Source: Leclercia sp. AS011 (GTDB lineage Bacteria > Pseudomonadota > Gammaproteobacteria > Enterobacterales > Enterobacteriaceae). From it: a stretch of DNA of 64,000 nt. A program made the translations under genes and the position numbers. The DNA is taken from NCBI RefSeq assembly GCF_037152535.1, contig NZ_JBBCMA010000010.1:1-64000 (forward strand), given 5' to 3'. The notes beneath the pieces are model-generated. The model did not search any database and was not told where the DNA came from. It was given only the letters and a program-made list of their open reading frames with translations. Positions 34,086-45,093 of the stretch are shown in pieces (the first letter of the stretch is position 1; each line of letters starts with the position of its first letter).

Positions 34086-37000
34086 TTAACCCAGCTGGAA
34101 ATCGGTTAACTGAATCGAGCTGACCGCCGTATTCAGTAACGTGATTTTGTCGCCGTTGACGAAGTTCAGAACCGTCGACGTCCCGCTGGTGGTCAAAGTG
34201 ATGTTGCTGTTGAAGTTAGCGGCCGTAATGCCCCTTCCTGCCAGGTTGATGAGGTCCTGACCCCCGGCCGGGTTACTGTCGAAGTCGGTAATGGTGTCCT
34301 GCCCGAAGCTGGCCCCGAAGATAAAGATGTCGTTGCCGCCCGCGCCGGTGAGGGTGTCATTGCCGCCCGCGCCGTTCAGTCGATCCACGCCCGTGCCGCC
34401 GGTGAGGGTGTTCGCCAGGGCGTTACCAGTCCCGGTGAAGCCGCCGTTGCCGGTAAAGGTCAGCACTTCGACATCCTGGCTTAAGGTATAGGTGTTGAGG
34501 CTGACCCGGACGGTATCGGTCCCGCCGTTAACCTCTTCCACCACCGTATCGCCCACGTTATCCACGTGATAGGTGTCGTTCCCCAGCCCGCCGGTCATGG
34601 TGTCGGCACCCTGGCCGCCGTCCAGACCGTCGTTACCGTTCCCGCCGATCAGAGTGTCGTTCCCGGCCAGGCCGAACAGGGTATCGTCCCCGTCCATCCC
34701 GTTGAGGGTGTCGTTGCCTCTGCCGCCGGTCATGGTGTTGGCCAGCGCGTTGCCGGTGCCGTTGAAGTTGCCGGTTCCGGTATAGGTCAGGTTTTCAAGG
34801 TTGTCGGCCATCACGTAGCTGGCGGCGGTGACCTCGACCAGATCGGTCCCGGCGTTGACGGCTTCGGTGATAACGTCGCCTGCATCATCCACGTGATAGG
34901 TGTCGTTGCCGATGCCGCCAGCCATCTGGTCCGCACCCGCGCCGCCGTCCAGATCGTCATTGCCCGTCCCGCCGATCAGCACGTCGTCACCTGCCAGACC
35001 GAAGAGGGTATCGTTACCCGCGCCGCCGTCGATGTAGTCGCTGCCGGCGGTGCCGAACAGGGTGTTCGCCCCGTTGTTGCCGACCAACAGGTTGCCGACC
35101 AGCTGGGTCGGGGCCGAGGTCAGGGTCACCGACGGGTTGCCCTCGTCATCGGTGACGGTGACGATCACTCGCAGCTGCCGCTCCAGCGTCGCCTGCGTCG
35201 GGGTAAAGGTGGCCGCCGTGGCTCCGACAATGTTGATAAAGCCCAGACCCGAACTCATCTGCCACTGGTAGCGGAAGTTGTTGCCGTTGGTCAGGCCGTC
35301 GCCGTCGGTAATGCCCGAGACATCAGCCGTCAGGGCCAGGGTACGGGTTGGGGTCAGGTCGCTGACCACCGGCACGCCCCGGGTCGGTTGATCCCGTGGC
35401 CCGACCGGGCTGGTGATGGCCGACACCAGGGATTCCGCATCCCCCATCCGGTCGTTGAAGCTGGCGGTGACCCGCAGCTGCGTGCCGGCCAGGTTGTTGC
35501 CCACCCGGAACTCGCTGCCGGTGGCCTGATCGCGCCACTCCCCGCCAATCAGCGCCTGCCAGGTGTAGGTGATCGGCAGGTTGTTCGCCAGACCGTTGCC
35601 ATCCGCCAGGTTAGCGGTGTTGACCCGCAGCAGATCGCCCACCCCAGGCGCTTTGTTGCTGATATTGACGTCGCCGGTGGCCTTTTGCGCCGTCACCCAC
35701 AGCTGGGTGTTGTCGCCAAATTCCAGCTTCTCGATGTTCAGCAGGCGGTCGGTACCGTCCCCGACCGGCAGGTTGGCCGAGACGGTGGCGTGGTTAACCG
35801 TCAGGCTGCCGTCGGCGTTGCGGGTAAAGTTGTAGTTGCCGTTAACGTCGCGGTAGAGCGCGATGTCGGTTTCGCCTTTATTACCGTCATTGAGGATCTC
35901 ACGCACGATATGCAGCTGGCCCGGATTAAGGGTGCCATTCAGCATCTCAGTTTTGAGCTCGTTCATGCTGTCGGCGCTCTTGATCACTCCGCCGTTGGCG
36001 TCGCGGACCTCAATGCGCACGTTCAGCCAGGCATCGCCATCGATGATGTCATTGCCCGCTTTCCCCATGATGCGGTCGCTGCCGCCGCCGCCGAGGAGAA
36101 TATCCGCGCCGTTATCCGGGTTGAGCACCACGCCATCTACGGCGCCGTTGATCAGAGTGCTGCCGACCACCTTATCGAGGCCGTTGATCCGCGCCACCCC
36201 GTCGAGGGTCAGGTTGTTGGAGAGCGGGGTTCCCTGAACCGGGGCAGTCCCGACAGGTTGATCGGTGCCGGTGAGCACGTCGTCAAATTTCCAGCCCGAC
36301 AGCCCTTCCACGAGGTCGAAGCGGTCGCGCAGGATAAACTCCTGCTGGTTCACGAAGATCGGGATGCCGAGGTCGGAGTTGGCCCCGACAACGTCCCCCT
36401 TGTGGATCGCCCAGTCGAAGCCTGCCATCCCGTTGTTACGCTGGATCCCGGCCCCCTGAACCATAATGTCATCGCCCGCTTCGCCGTCGTAGTCGGTGTC
36501 GTTCCCCTGACCGTTCAGCACGTCGTGACCGATGATGGTGCTGTTGAAGAACAGCTCGGAGTTTTCACCCGTCAGGGAGTCAAAGCCGTCGCCGCCCTCG
36601 ATCCAGTCATCACCCTCGTTGCCCATCAGCGCGTCGCCGCCGGAGCCGCCGAGGATAAAGTCGTTGTCCAGGCCGCCAAACACCTCCTGGGCATCCTCGC
36701 CCACCACAATAAAGTCCTGGCCGCTGCCGCCGAAGCTCAGGTCGTTACCGTTCCCGGAGAAGATGACGTCGTTCCCGGCATCACCGTGCAGGAAGTCGGC
36801 CCCGCCCACCGGCGTGCCGGTGTCGGTGATGATGTCGTCCCCATCGCCGCCGTGGACGGTATCGGCTTCATCACCGCCGTCGAGACGGTCGTTGCCGCCA
36901 TCACCCCACAGGCTGTCGATGCCTTTGCCGCCGATTAAGGTGTCGTTCCCGGCAGAGCCGCCGAGCACCACGTGTCCATCACCGGAGTATTTCAGGTACG

Positions 37001-39506
37001 CGCCATCCAGCTTGCCGTCGCCGTTGACATCCGCCGTGGCCGCTTTGCGTATCACCAGCGGGGTGAGCAGATCTTTCAGCGCGTTACCCCATTTTGGATC
37101 CGCCCCCATCTGCACCCCGGTGTTGACCTCCAGGACATGGTCCGGGGTCATGAACAGTTTGGCGTGGACGTGGGAAGAGCCTTCGTCCCCGAGGTCGCTG
37201 TTACGCATCACCAGGGCGGCAAAGGAGTTTGCCTCGAGCTGATTGAGCATGTTCAGCCCCTGGGTACGGCTCAGGTAGTAGAAGCGGTCCCCGTCCTGCA
37301 ACATCTCCATCTGCGTCTCAAAGACGAAGTTGAAGGTGGAGCCGAGCATGCCGCCGAACTCCATCTTCCGTTCAGCCAGGCCGCCAATCCAGAAGTCGAC
37401 CATATTGAGGCCGGACTCTTTGCTCGCCCAGGCCCCGGTGCTGTTGAAGAAATCAAAGGCATCGGCGCGGGTGGCATCGTCGGCCGGGCCAAACAGCAGG
37501 AACTCAACCGCCGCGCGTTTTTCGGCAATGGTGGTGGCATTGAGGATCAGCTGATGCTGGCCGTAGGCGGCCATAAAGTTGAGGATCGAGGCGGTATTTT
37601 TCAGATGCGCGGCGAAATCGGCCCAGCTCTCATAGGGTTTCAGCTCACTGTTGCCGGTGAGGTTGAAGAACTGCTCCCGGGCCTGATTGAGGGTCGGCAT
37701 AAAGGTGTCGCGGCCGCGGGCGATGTTGAGTGCGCCGAGATCCAGCGGCAGGCCGACCAGGTTATTGCGCAGCGCCCCGGTCAGGAACTCATCGATCTCG
37801 TTCCCCACCTGACGGGTCATGCCGCGCACGATGGCCCCGATGGCCGCCTGGTTGTCCAATGAGCCGTTGTTATCGAAGGCCAGCGGGTTGAGGAAGGCCT
37901 GAATCAGACCCAGGTCATCGCTCTGCATGTCGAAGGTGGTGCGATCCACGGTCTCGGTGAGCATCGAGTGGCCGAAGCGGTACACCACGTGGGCGAACTC
38001 GGCGAAGATCGCCGGGTTGATGTCGGCGGTGTTCGAGAAGACGAACGGATCGACCGCCGGCTGCACGGCGCGGGCAAACTCCTCAAACACCAGGTGCTGG
38101 TACTCCATCTCGGTGGTGAAGCGCCCGGCCTGGAACAGGTATTCGCCGTTCCACACCAGGGTGCTGGTATCCGCCGGGATCGCGGTGATCTGGTGGTTCG
38201 GCATCAGCCACTGGTTGATGAGGCTAATATCGCCGGAGCCCAGAATGGTGGCTTTGTACTGCTCCACCAGACGGTTGTGTTCGTCGTGGAACACCGAGTG
38301 CACCGCGGTTAAGCCGATGTTCTCGTTACCACGACCGTCGCCGGTGATGAAGTGGCGGTCGAGCAGCTCGTTATCGTAGGTGCCCGCTTCCGGCGCTCCG
38401 CCGATGGCATCATTGCTATCGGCCAGCAGGTTGCCGTTGGCGTCAAATTTCGGTACCGCCGTGTGGGCGATATCATCGAGGAAAGCATGGCCGGTGCGCA
38501 GGGTGTCAGATGGCAGCAAGCCGCCGTTGGCTTCAACCAGCCCGTGGAGGGTGACAATCTGCACCTTGCCGTTGGCGCTCAACATCAGGTTGCCGTAGCG
38601 GTCGGTCGCCAGCAGCGGCACGTTGAAAATATCCGCATCGGTCAGCTGAATGCCGAGGAACTGCAGGGCATGGGCTTTGACCTCCCCCCAGGTGGCGATC
38701 CCGTGCGCGCCATCCAGCAGATTACCGGTCGGCTCGGGCTTGCCATCGATGAGGGTGAATTCGCGCAGGAAGATCTGGTGCGATGGATGGGAGGTGTAGG
38801 TCTGGTTCTGATCGATCCACGGAGTGGTGGTGTTGACGGTGTTGTGGGTGGCATCCACTTTGGCCCGGGTGAGGATCATGAAGTTGGTCGCGGAGCCCTC
38901 CTTGTACAGCGGATCGTCCGGCATCAGCGGGATAAAGACGATCCCGTTGCCCTCTTTGGGGATCAGATCCAGACCGTGGTCAAAGAACTGGCCGAAGAAG
39001 GTCATCCAGCCGTTGAAGGCGGGCGACAGACCGATATCCGGGGAGAGGTTGGGAATGGACAGACTGCCGTTCTCGCTGGTGCCGCCGCCGGGGGCGTCTT
39101 TCAGGCCGTCCGCTGCTTCCACCGCTGCCGGATTATTGCTGCTCTGGTCGGAGATAATATTACTGATGGTGCGCGGGTCGGAATCGGTCACCACGCCGCC
39201 AGGACCGGAGATACTCAGGTATTTGGCCAGCTCTGGGTTGTTCTGAATGGCTTGCAGATCCAGCGGCACCAGTCTCGGCATGGTCTGATCGGCGGCACCG
39301 TACAGCTCCTGACCCGGTAACAGGTTGTTCCAGGAACCATCCACGGTACGGATGCCGTACGGCAGCAGCGGGTCACCTACCGCATCACGCAACGCGTCAC
39401 CGTTGACGGTGCCATCGGCATTGGTGGCGGATTCGGAGATCTTGATCTGCTTGAGAATAAATGCGAGGTCATGCAGCGTGACAGTAAAATCATATTGTTC
39501 GGCCAT
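34086..39506 (-). CDS. Animal-type heme peroxidase fused to RTX and Ig-like domains
   Basis: 1,806 residues. Residues 150-800 form the animal heme peroxidase domain: distal motif FGQFFDHGLDLIP (172-183) with Gln173, Asp176 and distal His177; proximal heme ligand His513 in VYRFGHSM. The motif TAVHSVFHDEHNRL (400-413) aligns with the mammalian L-x-x-R-E-H-N-R helix, but Asp408 stands where the catalytic arginine should be. Hemolysin-type GGxGxDxL calcium nonapeptides occupy about 850-980, then two Ig-like beta domains (about 1280-1470), then more RTX blocks near 1480-1540, 1590-1640 and 1700-1730. The end (TDF-rich) is a type I secretion signal. No leader peptide, as expected. Such peroxidases are exported; possible roles are adhesion or oxidative attack on other microbes or hosts, not shown here. 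Confidence 0.92.
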   Translation of the reverse strand: MAEQYDFTVTLHDLAFILKQIKISESATNADGTVNGDALRDAVGDPLLPYGIRTVDGSWNNLLPGQELYGAADQTMPRLVPLDLQAIQNNPELAKYLSISGPGGVVTDSDPRTISNIISDQSSNNPAAVEAADGLKDAPGGGTSENGSLSIPNLSPDIGLSPAFNGWMTFFGQFFDHGLDLIPKEGNGIVFIPLMPDDPLYKEGSATNFMILTRAKVDATHNTVNTTTPWIDQNQTYTSHPSHQIFLREFTLIDGKPEPTGNLLDGAHGIATWGEVKAHALQFLGIQLTDADIFNVPLLATDRYGNLMLSANGKVQIVTLHGLVEANGGLLPSDTLRTGHAFLDDIAHTAVPKFDANGNLLADSNDAIGGAPEAGTYDNELLDRHFITGDGRGNENIGLTAVHSVFHDEHNRLVEQYKATILGSGDISLINQWLMPNHQITAIPADTSTLVWNGEYLFQAGRFTTEMEYQHLVFEEFARAVQPAVDPFVFSNTADINPAIFAEFAHVVYRFGHSMLTETVDRTTFDMQSDDLGLIQAFLNPLAFDNNGSLDNQAAIGAIVRGMTRQVGNEIDEFLTGALRNNLVGLPLDLGALNIARGRDTFMPTLNQAREQFFNLTGNSELKPYESWADFAAHLKNTASILNFMAAYGQHQLILNATTIAEKRAAVEFLLFGPADDATRADAFDFFNSTGAWASKESGLNMVDFWIGGLAERKMEFGGMLGSTFNFVFETQMEMLQDGDRFYYLSRTQGLNMLNQLEANSFAALVMRNSDLGDEGSSHVHAKLFMTPDHVLEVNTGVQMGADPKWGNALKDLLTPLVIRKAATADVNGDGKLDGAYLKYSGDGHVVLGGSAGNDTLIGGKGIDSLWGDGGNDRLDGGDEADTVHGGDGDDIITDTGTPVGGADFLHGDAGNDVIFSGNGNDLSFGGSGQDFIVVGEDAQEVFGGLDNDFILGGSGGDALMGNEGDDWIEGGDGFDSLTGENSELFFNSTIIGHDVLNGQGNDTDYDGEAGDDIMVQGAGIQRNNGMAGFDWAIHKGDVVGANSDLGIPIFVNQQEFILRDRFDLVEGLSGWKFDDVLTGTDQPVGTAPVQGTPLSNNLTLDGVARINGLDKVVGSTLINGAVDGVVLNPDNGADILLGGGGSDRIMGKAGNDIIDGDAWLNVRIEVRDANGGVIKSADSMNELKTEMLNGTLNPGQLHIVREILNDGNKGETDIALYRDVNGNYNFTRNADGSLTVNHATVSANLPVGDGTDRLLNIEKLEFGDNTQLWVTAQKATGDVNISNKAPGVGDLLRVNTANLADGNGLANNLPITYTWQALIGGEWRDQATGSEFRVGNNLAGTQLRVTASFNDRMGDAESLVSAITSPVGPRDQPTRGVPVVSDLTPTRTLALTADVSGITDGDGLTNGNNFRYQWQMSSGLGFINIVGATAATFTPTQATLERQLRVIVTVTDDEGNPSVTLTSAPTQLVGNLLVGNNGANTLFGTAGSDYIDGGAGNDTLFGLAGDDVLIGGTGNDDLDGGAGADQMAGGIGNDTYHVDDAGDVITEAVNAGTDLVEVTAASYVMADNLENLTYTGTGNFNGTGNALANTMTGGRGNDTLNGMDGDDTLFGLAGNDTLIGGNGNDGLDGGQGADTMTGGLGNDTYHVDNVGDTVVEEVNGGTDTVRVSLNTYTLSQDVEVLTFTGNGGFTGTGNALANTLTGGTGVDRLNGAGGNDTLTGAGGNDIFIFGASFGQDTITDFDSNPAGGQDLINLAGRGITAANFNSNITLTTSGTSTVLNFVNGDKITLLNTAVSSIQLTDFQLG

Positions 39507-39700
39507 AATTAATTACCTCAATCTTGAATCGCTATCATCATTCACTTTTGCTGTTTAAAAAGCGTGCAAAAAGAATGTGCCGGGTCGGACGGGATTACGC
39601 TTTTTCTGGTTATTGCCTTCATGTGCTCCCTATTAAATCGTTAATGACAATACCCTTTCGCCCACTATTACCGGGGTGGCAGGAGTAAATTTTGGGTAAG

Positions 39701-39733
39701 TTTATTTATCCCTCCCGTGGAGAGATAAATAAA
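39701..39733. repeat. 10-bp inverted repeat in the RTX peroxidase upstream region
   Basis: Perfect arms tttatttatc (39701-39710) and gataaataaa (39724-39733), 13 bases apart. It could be a binding site or a hairpin in the 5' leader. Confidence 0.55.
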
Positions 39734-39754
39734 ATCACTAACGGACTCAGGCTC

Positions 39755-39774
39755 TGAATGTGTAAGCACATTCA
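39755..39774. promoter_or_regulatory. 20-bp palindrome, possible operator
   Basis: tgaatgtg-taag-cacattca is a perfect palindrome apart from the centre, in the divergent region. The size and symmetry suit a dimeric transcription factor; it contains ATGTG and CACAT half-sites reminiscent of CRP or a LacI-type protein, but the central spacing differs from CRP. Confidence 0.45.
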
Positions 39775-40220
39775 AAGTGTTAGGGTCAGGAATGACAATG
39801 TTTTAGCGGGGCTTAACGAATGTTTAAAAGTGTTATCACATGTTACGGTCTCGCTATGAAGTTAACTATGGAATGTCTTTATCTTCCGACAATAAGACTT
39901 TTTTATGAGCCCTGAGAGGCCTGGTTATTATTTTTTCTACGCCATTTCTGGCACAGTTGTACAACTTTCATCGCGCTGTCTATATTTTCGAAATTAGTTT
40001 GGTCTGATTCCTGTCACTTTTTAAAATTATTTAGCAGGCGAATTTATTTTTTTAATTCACGGGGCGGCAAAAATAATATTACCCGGCGAAGCAATATTTG
40101 AATGGCTGGTCAAATTTAATAATAGCCGGTGCGTATCAGGGAATATTTACACCCTTTTGCAATTGATAATTATTCCGCTTGTATTACGTCCGTTCGCATA
40201 GCACCTGGCAGAAAGGGCTG

Positions 40221-40229
40221 TGTTATGAT
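40221..40229 (+). promoter_or_regulatory. Extended -10 promoter of nanR
   Basis: TGTTATGAT gives an extended -10 element 40 bases before the nanR start. A -35 is not clear. Confidence 0.4.
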
Positions 40230-40268
40230 AAAGAACTCATTAACTCAACTTCTTACGACGTAGCCTCT

Positions 40269-41054
40269 ATGACACTATCCAGCGAAAAACAGGCAGAAAC
40301 CTCTCCGGAAACCATTGGGCGTGCATTACGCCGTCGCCCGCTGGCGCGCAAAAAATTGTCCGAGATGGTGGAAGAAGAGCTGGAGCAGATGATCCGTCGT
40401 CGGGAGTTCGCCGAAGGGGAGCAACTGCCGTCCGAGCGCGAGCTGATGGCCTTTTTTAACGTCGGTCGCCCGTCGGTCCGGGAGGCGCTGGCGGCGTTAA
40501 AACGCAAAGGGCTGGTGCAGATCCAGAACGGCGAGCGGGCCCGCATTTCCCGTCCGTCGGCGGATACCATCATCAGCGAGCTTTCCGGCATGGCGAAGGA
40601 TTTTCTCGCCCATCCGGGCGGGATCGCCCATTTCGAGCAGCTGCGTCTGTTCTTTGAATCCAGCCTGGTGCGCCATGCTGCCCAGCATGCCAGTAAGGAA
40701 CAGATCGCCCTGCTGGAAAAAGCGCTTGAGCTGAACAGCCAGTCGCTGGATGACAACGCGCTCTTTATCCGTTCCGACGTCGAGTTTCACCGCGTGCTGG
40801 CGGAGATCCCTAACAACCCTATCTTTATGGCCATCCACGTGGCCCTGATCGACTGGCTGATCGCCGCCCGTCCTGCGGTACCTGAGCAGGCATTGCGCGA
40901 GCATAATAACACCAGTTATCAGCAACATATCACCATCTTCGAAGCGATCCGCAGTCAGGATCCCGATGCGGCTGAACAGGCCCTGCAGGCGCACCTCACC
41001 AGCGTTTTCGCCACCTGGCACGCCTTCGAGCAGAGCAAAAAACGCCGCAAGTAG
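40269..41054 (+). CDS. nanR: Sialic acid catabolism repressor
   Basis: 262 residues from the ATG of MTLSSEKQ; the longer open frame upstream lacks a plausible start. It closely follows E. coli NanR: winged-helix GntR domain at about 34-98 ([40 protein letters not shown]) and an FCD ligand domain after (about 110-245), with the conserved His/Asp residues of the zinc and effector pocket ([10 protein letters not shown]). NanR represses nanA and its operon until N-acetylneuraminate binds. It is transcribed on the same strand as the operon it controls, 127 bases upstream of nanA, and its operator lies in that gap. Confidence 0.97.
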   Translation: MTLSSEKQAETSPETIGRALRRRPLARKKLSEMVEEELEQMIRRREFAEGEQLPSERELMAFFNVGRPSVREALAALKRKGLVQIQNGERARISRPSADTIISELSGMAKDFLAHPGGIAHFEQLRLFFESSLVRHAAQHASKEQIALLEKALELNSQSLDDNALFIRSDVEFHRVLAEIPNNPIFMAIHVALIDWLIAARPAVPEQALREHNNTSYQQHITIFEAIRSQDPDAAEQALQAHLTSVFATWHAFEQSKKRRK

Positions 41055-41069
41055 TCTCCACGATCGTTT

Positions 41070-41085
41070 AGTGAACTGGATCGCG
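41070..41085 (+). promoter_or_regulatory. Possible CRP site upstream of nanA
   Basis: AGTGA-N6-TCGCG resembles the CRP consensus TGTGA-N6-TCACA, with three mismatches in the half-sites. It lies about 50 bases before the NanR boxes, a normal place for activation of a sugar operon. Confidence 0.4.
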
Positions 41086-41122
41086 TTCTGCGCATTTCGA
41101 TAGTGTTTGTTTCGGTCTTACT

Positions 41123-41145
41123 GGTATAACAGGTATAAAGGTCTA
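41123..41145 (+). promoter_or_regulatory. NanR operator: GGTATA repeats
   Basis: GGTATA occurs at 41123-41128 and 41132-41137, and a third degenerate copy GGTCTA at 41140-41145. In E. coli the nanA operator has three direct GGTATA repeats. The first two copies and their spacing are kept here. Confidence 0.85.
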
Positions 41146-41181
41146 CAGTTATCACATCATCATCACACACTCGAGGTTTGT

Positions 41182-42081
41182 ATGTCAGTTACGCTGAAAG
41201 GGGTTATGCCCGCACTTCTTACGCCGTTTAATGACCAGCAGCAGCTGGATACCCAAAGCCTGCGCCAGCTGGTGCGCTTCAATATCGCCCAGGGGATGGA
41301 CGGTCTGTACGTCGGCGGATCCACCGGCGAAGCCTTTGTGCAGAGCAGCGCGGAACGTGAGGAAGTGCTGGAAATCGTCGCCGAAGAGGCGAAAGGCAAA
41401 CTTACCCTGATTGCCCACGTCGGCACCGTCAGCACCCATGAGAGCCAGCAACTCGCCCGGGCCGCCCGTCGTTTTGGTTATGACGCCGTCTCCGCCGTGA
41501 CGCCGTTCTACTATCCGTTCAGCTTTGAAGAGCACTGCGATCACTACCGTGGGATTATTGATTCTGCGGATGGGCTGCCGATGGTGGTGTACAACATTCC
41601 GGCCCTCAGCGGGGTGAAACTCTCTCTGGATCAGATCAACACCCTGGTGACCCTGCCGGGGGTGGGGGCCCTGAAACAGACCTCCGGGGATCTCTTCCAG
41701 ATGGAGCAGATCCGCCGGGCGCATCCGGATCTGGTGCTGTACAACGGCTACGACGAGATCTTCGCCTCCGGCCTGCTGGCCGGTGCCGATGGCGGGATCG
41801 GCAGCACCTATAACATCATGGGCTGGCGCTATCAGGGGATCGTGAAAGCCCTGAAAGAGGGGGATATCGCCACCGCTCAGGCGTTGCAGACAAAATGTAA
41901 TGAGGTTATCGATCTGCTGATCAAGGTGGGGGTGTTCCGTGGCCTGAAGACGGTGCTGCACTACATGGGCGTGATTGAGGTGCCCCTGTGCCGCAAGCCG
42001 TTTGCGCCGGTGGATGAAAAATACCTGCCTGAACTGCGCGCCCTGGCGCATCAGCTCCAGCAAGAAAAAGAACAAGGTTAA
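41182..42081 (+). CDS. nanA: N-acetylneuraminate lyase
   Basis: 299 residues from MSVTLKGV (GAGG upstream). It splits N-acetylneuraminate into N-acetylmannosamine and pyruvate in the cytoplasm. It has the (beta/alpha)8 fold of the DapA/NanA family, with the catalytic pair Tyr137 ([10 protein letters not shown]) and Schiff-base Lys165 (ALKQTSGD) at the E. coli positions, and the GGSTGE pyruvate-binding loop near 45-50. It is the first gene of the nan operon after the NanR boxes. Confidence 0.98.
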   Translation: MSVTLKGVMPALLTPFNDQQQLDTQSLRQLVRFNIAQGMDGLYVGGSTGEAFVQSSAEREEVLEIVAEEAKGKLTLIAHVGTVSTHESQQLARAARRFGYDAVSAVTPFYYPFSFEEHCDHYRGIIDSADGLPMVVYNIPALSGVKLSLDQINTLVTLPGVGALKQTSGDLFQMEQIRRAHPDLVLYNGYDEIFASGLLAGADGGIGSTYNIMGWRYQGIVKALKEGDIATAQALQTKCNEVIDLLIKVGVFRGLKTVLHYMGVIEVPLCRKPFAPVDEKYLPELRALAHQLQQEKEQG

Positions 42082-42091
42082 GACAACGACC

Positions 42092-42113
42092 GATGCCGGA
42101 CCTGTCCGGCATC
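42092..42113 (+). other. Intercistronic hairpin between nanA and nanT
   Basis: Perfect 9-bp stem gatgccgga / tccggcatc with a CCTG loop and no U tract. It probably protects the nanA part of the mRNA or sets its ratio to nanT. Confidence 0.7.
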
Positions 42114-42169
42114 ACTGAAGCTGTACCCTACAAAAACAGCGTATGGGTTTACCCATTGCGGAGACTGAC

Positions 42170-43660
42170 ATGAATACAATGACACAAAATGTCCCGTGGT
42201 ATCGTTGCCTCAGCCGTCAACAGTGGCGTGCGTTTTCCGCCGCCTGGGTCGGTTACGTTCTGGATGGTTTTGATTTTGTTCTGATTGCCCTCGTCCTTAC
42301 CGATATAAAAACCGAATTCGGCCTCACCACTCTGCACGCCGCGAGCCTGATCTCCGCCGCCTTTATCTCCCGCTGGTTCGGCGGCCTGATGCTGGGCGCG
42401 ATGGGCGATCGCTACGGTCGTCGCCTGGCGATGGTCAGCAGCATCGTCCTCTTTTCCGTGGGCACCCTGGCGTGCGGCCTGGCCCAGGGGTACACCACCA
42501 TGTTCATTGCCCGTCTGGTGATCGGCATGGGGATGGCGGGGGAGTACGGCTCCAGCGCCACCTACGTGATCGAAAGCTGGCCAAAGCACCTGCGCAATAA
42601 AGCCAGCGGCTTCCTGATTTCCGGCTTCTCCGTCGGCGCGGTCGTGGCGGCTCAGGTCTACAGCCTGGTGGTGCCGGAGTGGGGCTGGCGGGCGCTGTTC
42701 TTCATCGGCATTCTGCCGATTATCTTTGCCCTGTGGCTGCGGAAAAACATCCCGGAAGCGGAAGACTGGAAAGAGAAACAGCAGAGCAAAACCCCGGTCA
42801 AAACCATGGTGGACATTCTCTATCGCGGGGAACATCGGTTCATTAATATCGCCATGACGCTGGTGGCGGCGGTCTCCCTGTGGTTCTGCTTCGCGGGCCA
42901 GCTCGACAGCGCTGCCATTGTCGCCATGCTCGGCCTGCTTTGCGCGGGGATCTTTATCAGCTTTATGGTGCAGAGCAACGGTAAACGCTGGCCGACCGGC
43001 GTCACCCTGATGGTGGTGGTGCTGTTTGCTTTCCTCTACTCCTGGCCGATTCAGGCCCTGTTACCGACGTACCTGAAAACCGATCTGGCTTACGATCCCG
43101 CCACCGTCGCCCAGGTGCTGTTCTTTAGCGGCTTTGGCTCTGCCGCAGGCTGCTGCGCCGGGGGCTTCCTCGGGGACTGGTTAGGCACGCGCAAAGCCTA
43201 TGTCTGTAGCCTGCTGGCCTCGCAGCTGCTGATTATTCCGGTGTTTACCATCGGAGGGAGCAGCGTCTGGGTGCTGGGCCTGCTGCTCTTCTTCCAGCAG
43301 ATGTTGGGCCAGGGGATCTCCGGGATCCTGCCGAAACTGATCGGCGGCTATTTTGATACCGAGCAGCGCGCGGCCGGGCTCGGCTTTACCTATAACGTTG
43401 GTGCACTGGGCGGCGCACTGGCCCCGGTGCTGGGGGCCTTTATCGCCCAGCGTCTCGATCTGGGCACCGCGCTCTGTTCGCTCTCGTTCGGCCTGACCTT
43501 CGTCGTCATCCTGCTGATTGGCTTTGATATGCCGTCCCGCGTGCAGCGCTGGCTCCATCCTGAAGCCCTGCGCACCCATGACGCCATCGACGGCAAACCC
43601 TTTAGCGGCGCCCTGATTAGGCGCGAAAGGGCCAGCCAGTTTGTTAAAAACAAAGGTTAA
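42170..43660 (+). CDS. nanT: Sialic acid transporter
   Basis: 496 residues (the same as E. coli NanT) from MNTMTQNV with GGAG 8 bases upstream. A major facilitator with an unusual 14-helix layout: conserved loop motif [10 protein letters not shown] near residues 83-92, the sugar-porter-like motif and an extra helical pair in the middle (about 220-260). It imports N-acetylneuraminate across the inner membrane with protons. It stands after nanA and before the remnant nanE. Confidence 0.97.
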   Translation: MNTMTQNVPWYRCLSRQQWRAFSAAWVGYVLDGFDFVLIALVLTDIKTEFGLTTLHAASLISAAFISRWFGGLMLGAMGDRYGRRLAMVSSIVLFSVGTLACGLAQGYTTMFIARLVIGMGMAGEYGSSATYVIESWPKHLRNKASGFLISGFSVGAVVAAQVYSLVVPEWGWRALFFIGILPIIFALWLRKNIPEAEDWKEKQQSKTPVKTMVDILYRGEHRFINIAMTLVAAVSLWFCFAGQLDSAAIVAMLGLLCAGIFISFMVQSNGKRWPTGVTLMVVVLFAFLYSWPIQALLPTYLKTDLAYDPATVAQVLFFSGFGSAAGCCAGGFLGDWLGTRKAYVCSLLASQLLIIPVFTIGGSSVWVLGLLLFFQQMLGQGISGILPKLIGGYFDTEQRAAGLGFTYNVGALGGALAPVLGAFIAQRLDLGTALCSLSFGLTFVVILLIGFDMPSRVQRWLHPEALRTHDAIDGKPFSGALIRRERASQFVKNKG

Positions 43661-43670
43661 GGGAGGTGCT

Positions 43671-43714
43671 ATGTCATTCCTTAACGCGTTGCATGCACCA
43701 CAGAGAGCGACCCC

Positions 43715-43718
<4 letters not shown>
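43671..43718 (+). pseudogene. nanE: 15-codon remnant at the nanE position
   Basis: A strong GGGAGGTG ribosome binding site is followed by ATG and an open frame of 15 codons ([15 protein letters not shown]) that ends in TGA overlapping the nanK ATG. E. coli has the ManNAc-6-phosphate epimerase nanE (about 229 residues) exactly here. The start context, the coupling to nanK and the position fit an internal deletion of nanE, or a short leader of unknown use. The match of the first residues to NanE is suggestive only. Confidence 0.5.
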
Positions 43719-45051
<1,333 letters not shown>

Positions 45052-45063
45052 GCGTTGAAACAA

Positions 45064-45086
45064 AAAGCCCGCAAATTGCGGGCTTT
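45064..45086. terminator. Bidirectional terminator between nanQ and the RIO kinase
   Basis: Near-perfect palindrome aaagcccgcaa/ttgcgggcttt; the stem AAAGCCCGC pairs around a short AT loop and is flanked by A and T runs on both sides, serving both convergent genes. Confidence 0.85.
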
Positions 45087-45093
45087 CACGGCG

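Larger units (their letters stand above)
39507..40268. other. Divergent AT-rich regulatory region between RTX peroxidase and nanR
   Basis: About 760 bases without a supported gene. It holds the peroxidase ribosome binding site (GAGG, minus strand), two palindromes (39701-39733 and 39755-39774) and the nanR promoter near 40221-40229. It is strongly AT-rich compared with the flanking genes. Confidence 0.5.

Noticed and set aside
34566..36938. A 790-codon plus-strand frame over the RTX gene
   Set aside because: It is antisense to the RTX repeats with low-complexity content and no ribosome site.
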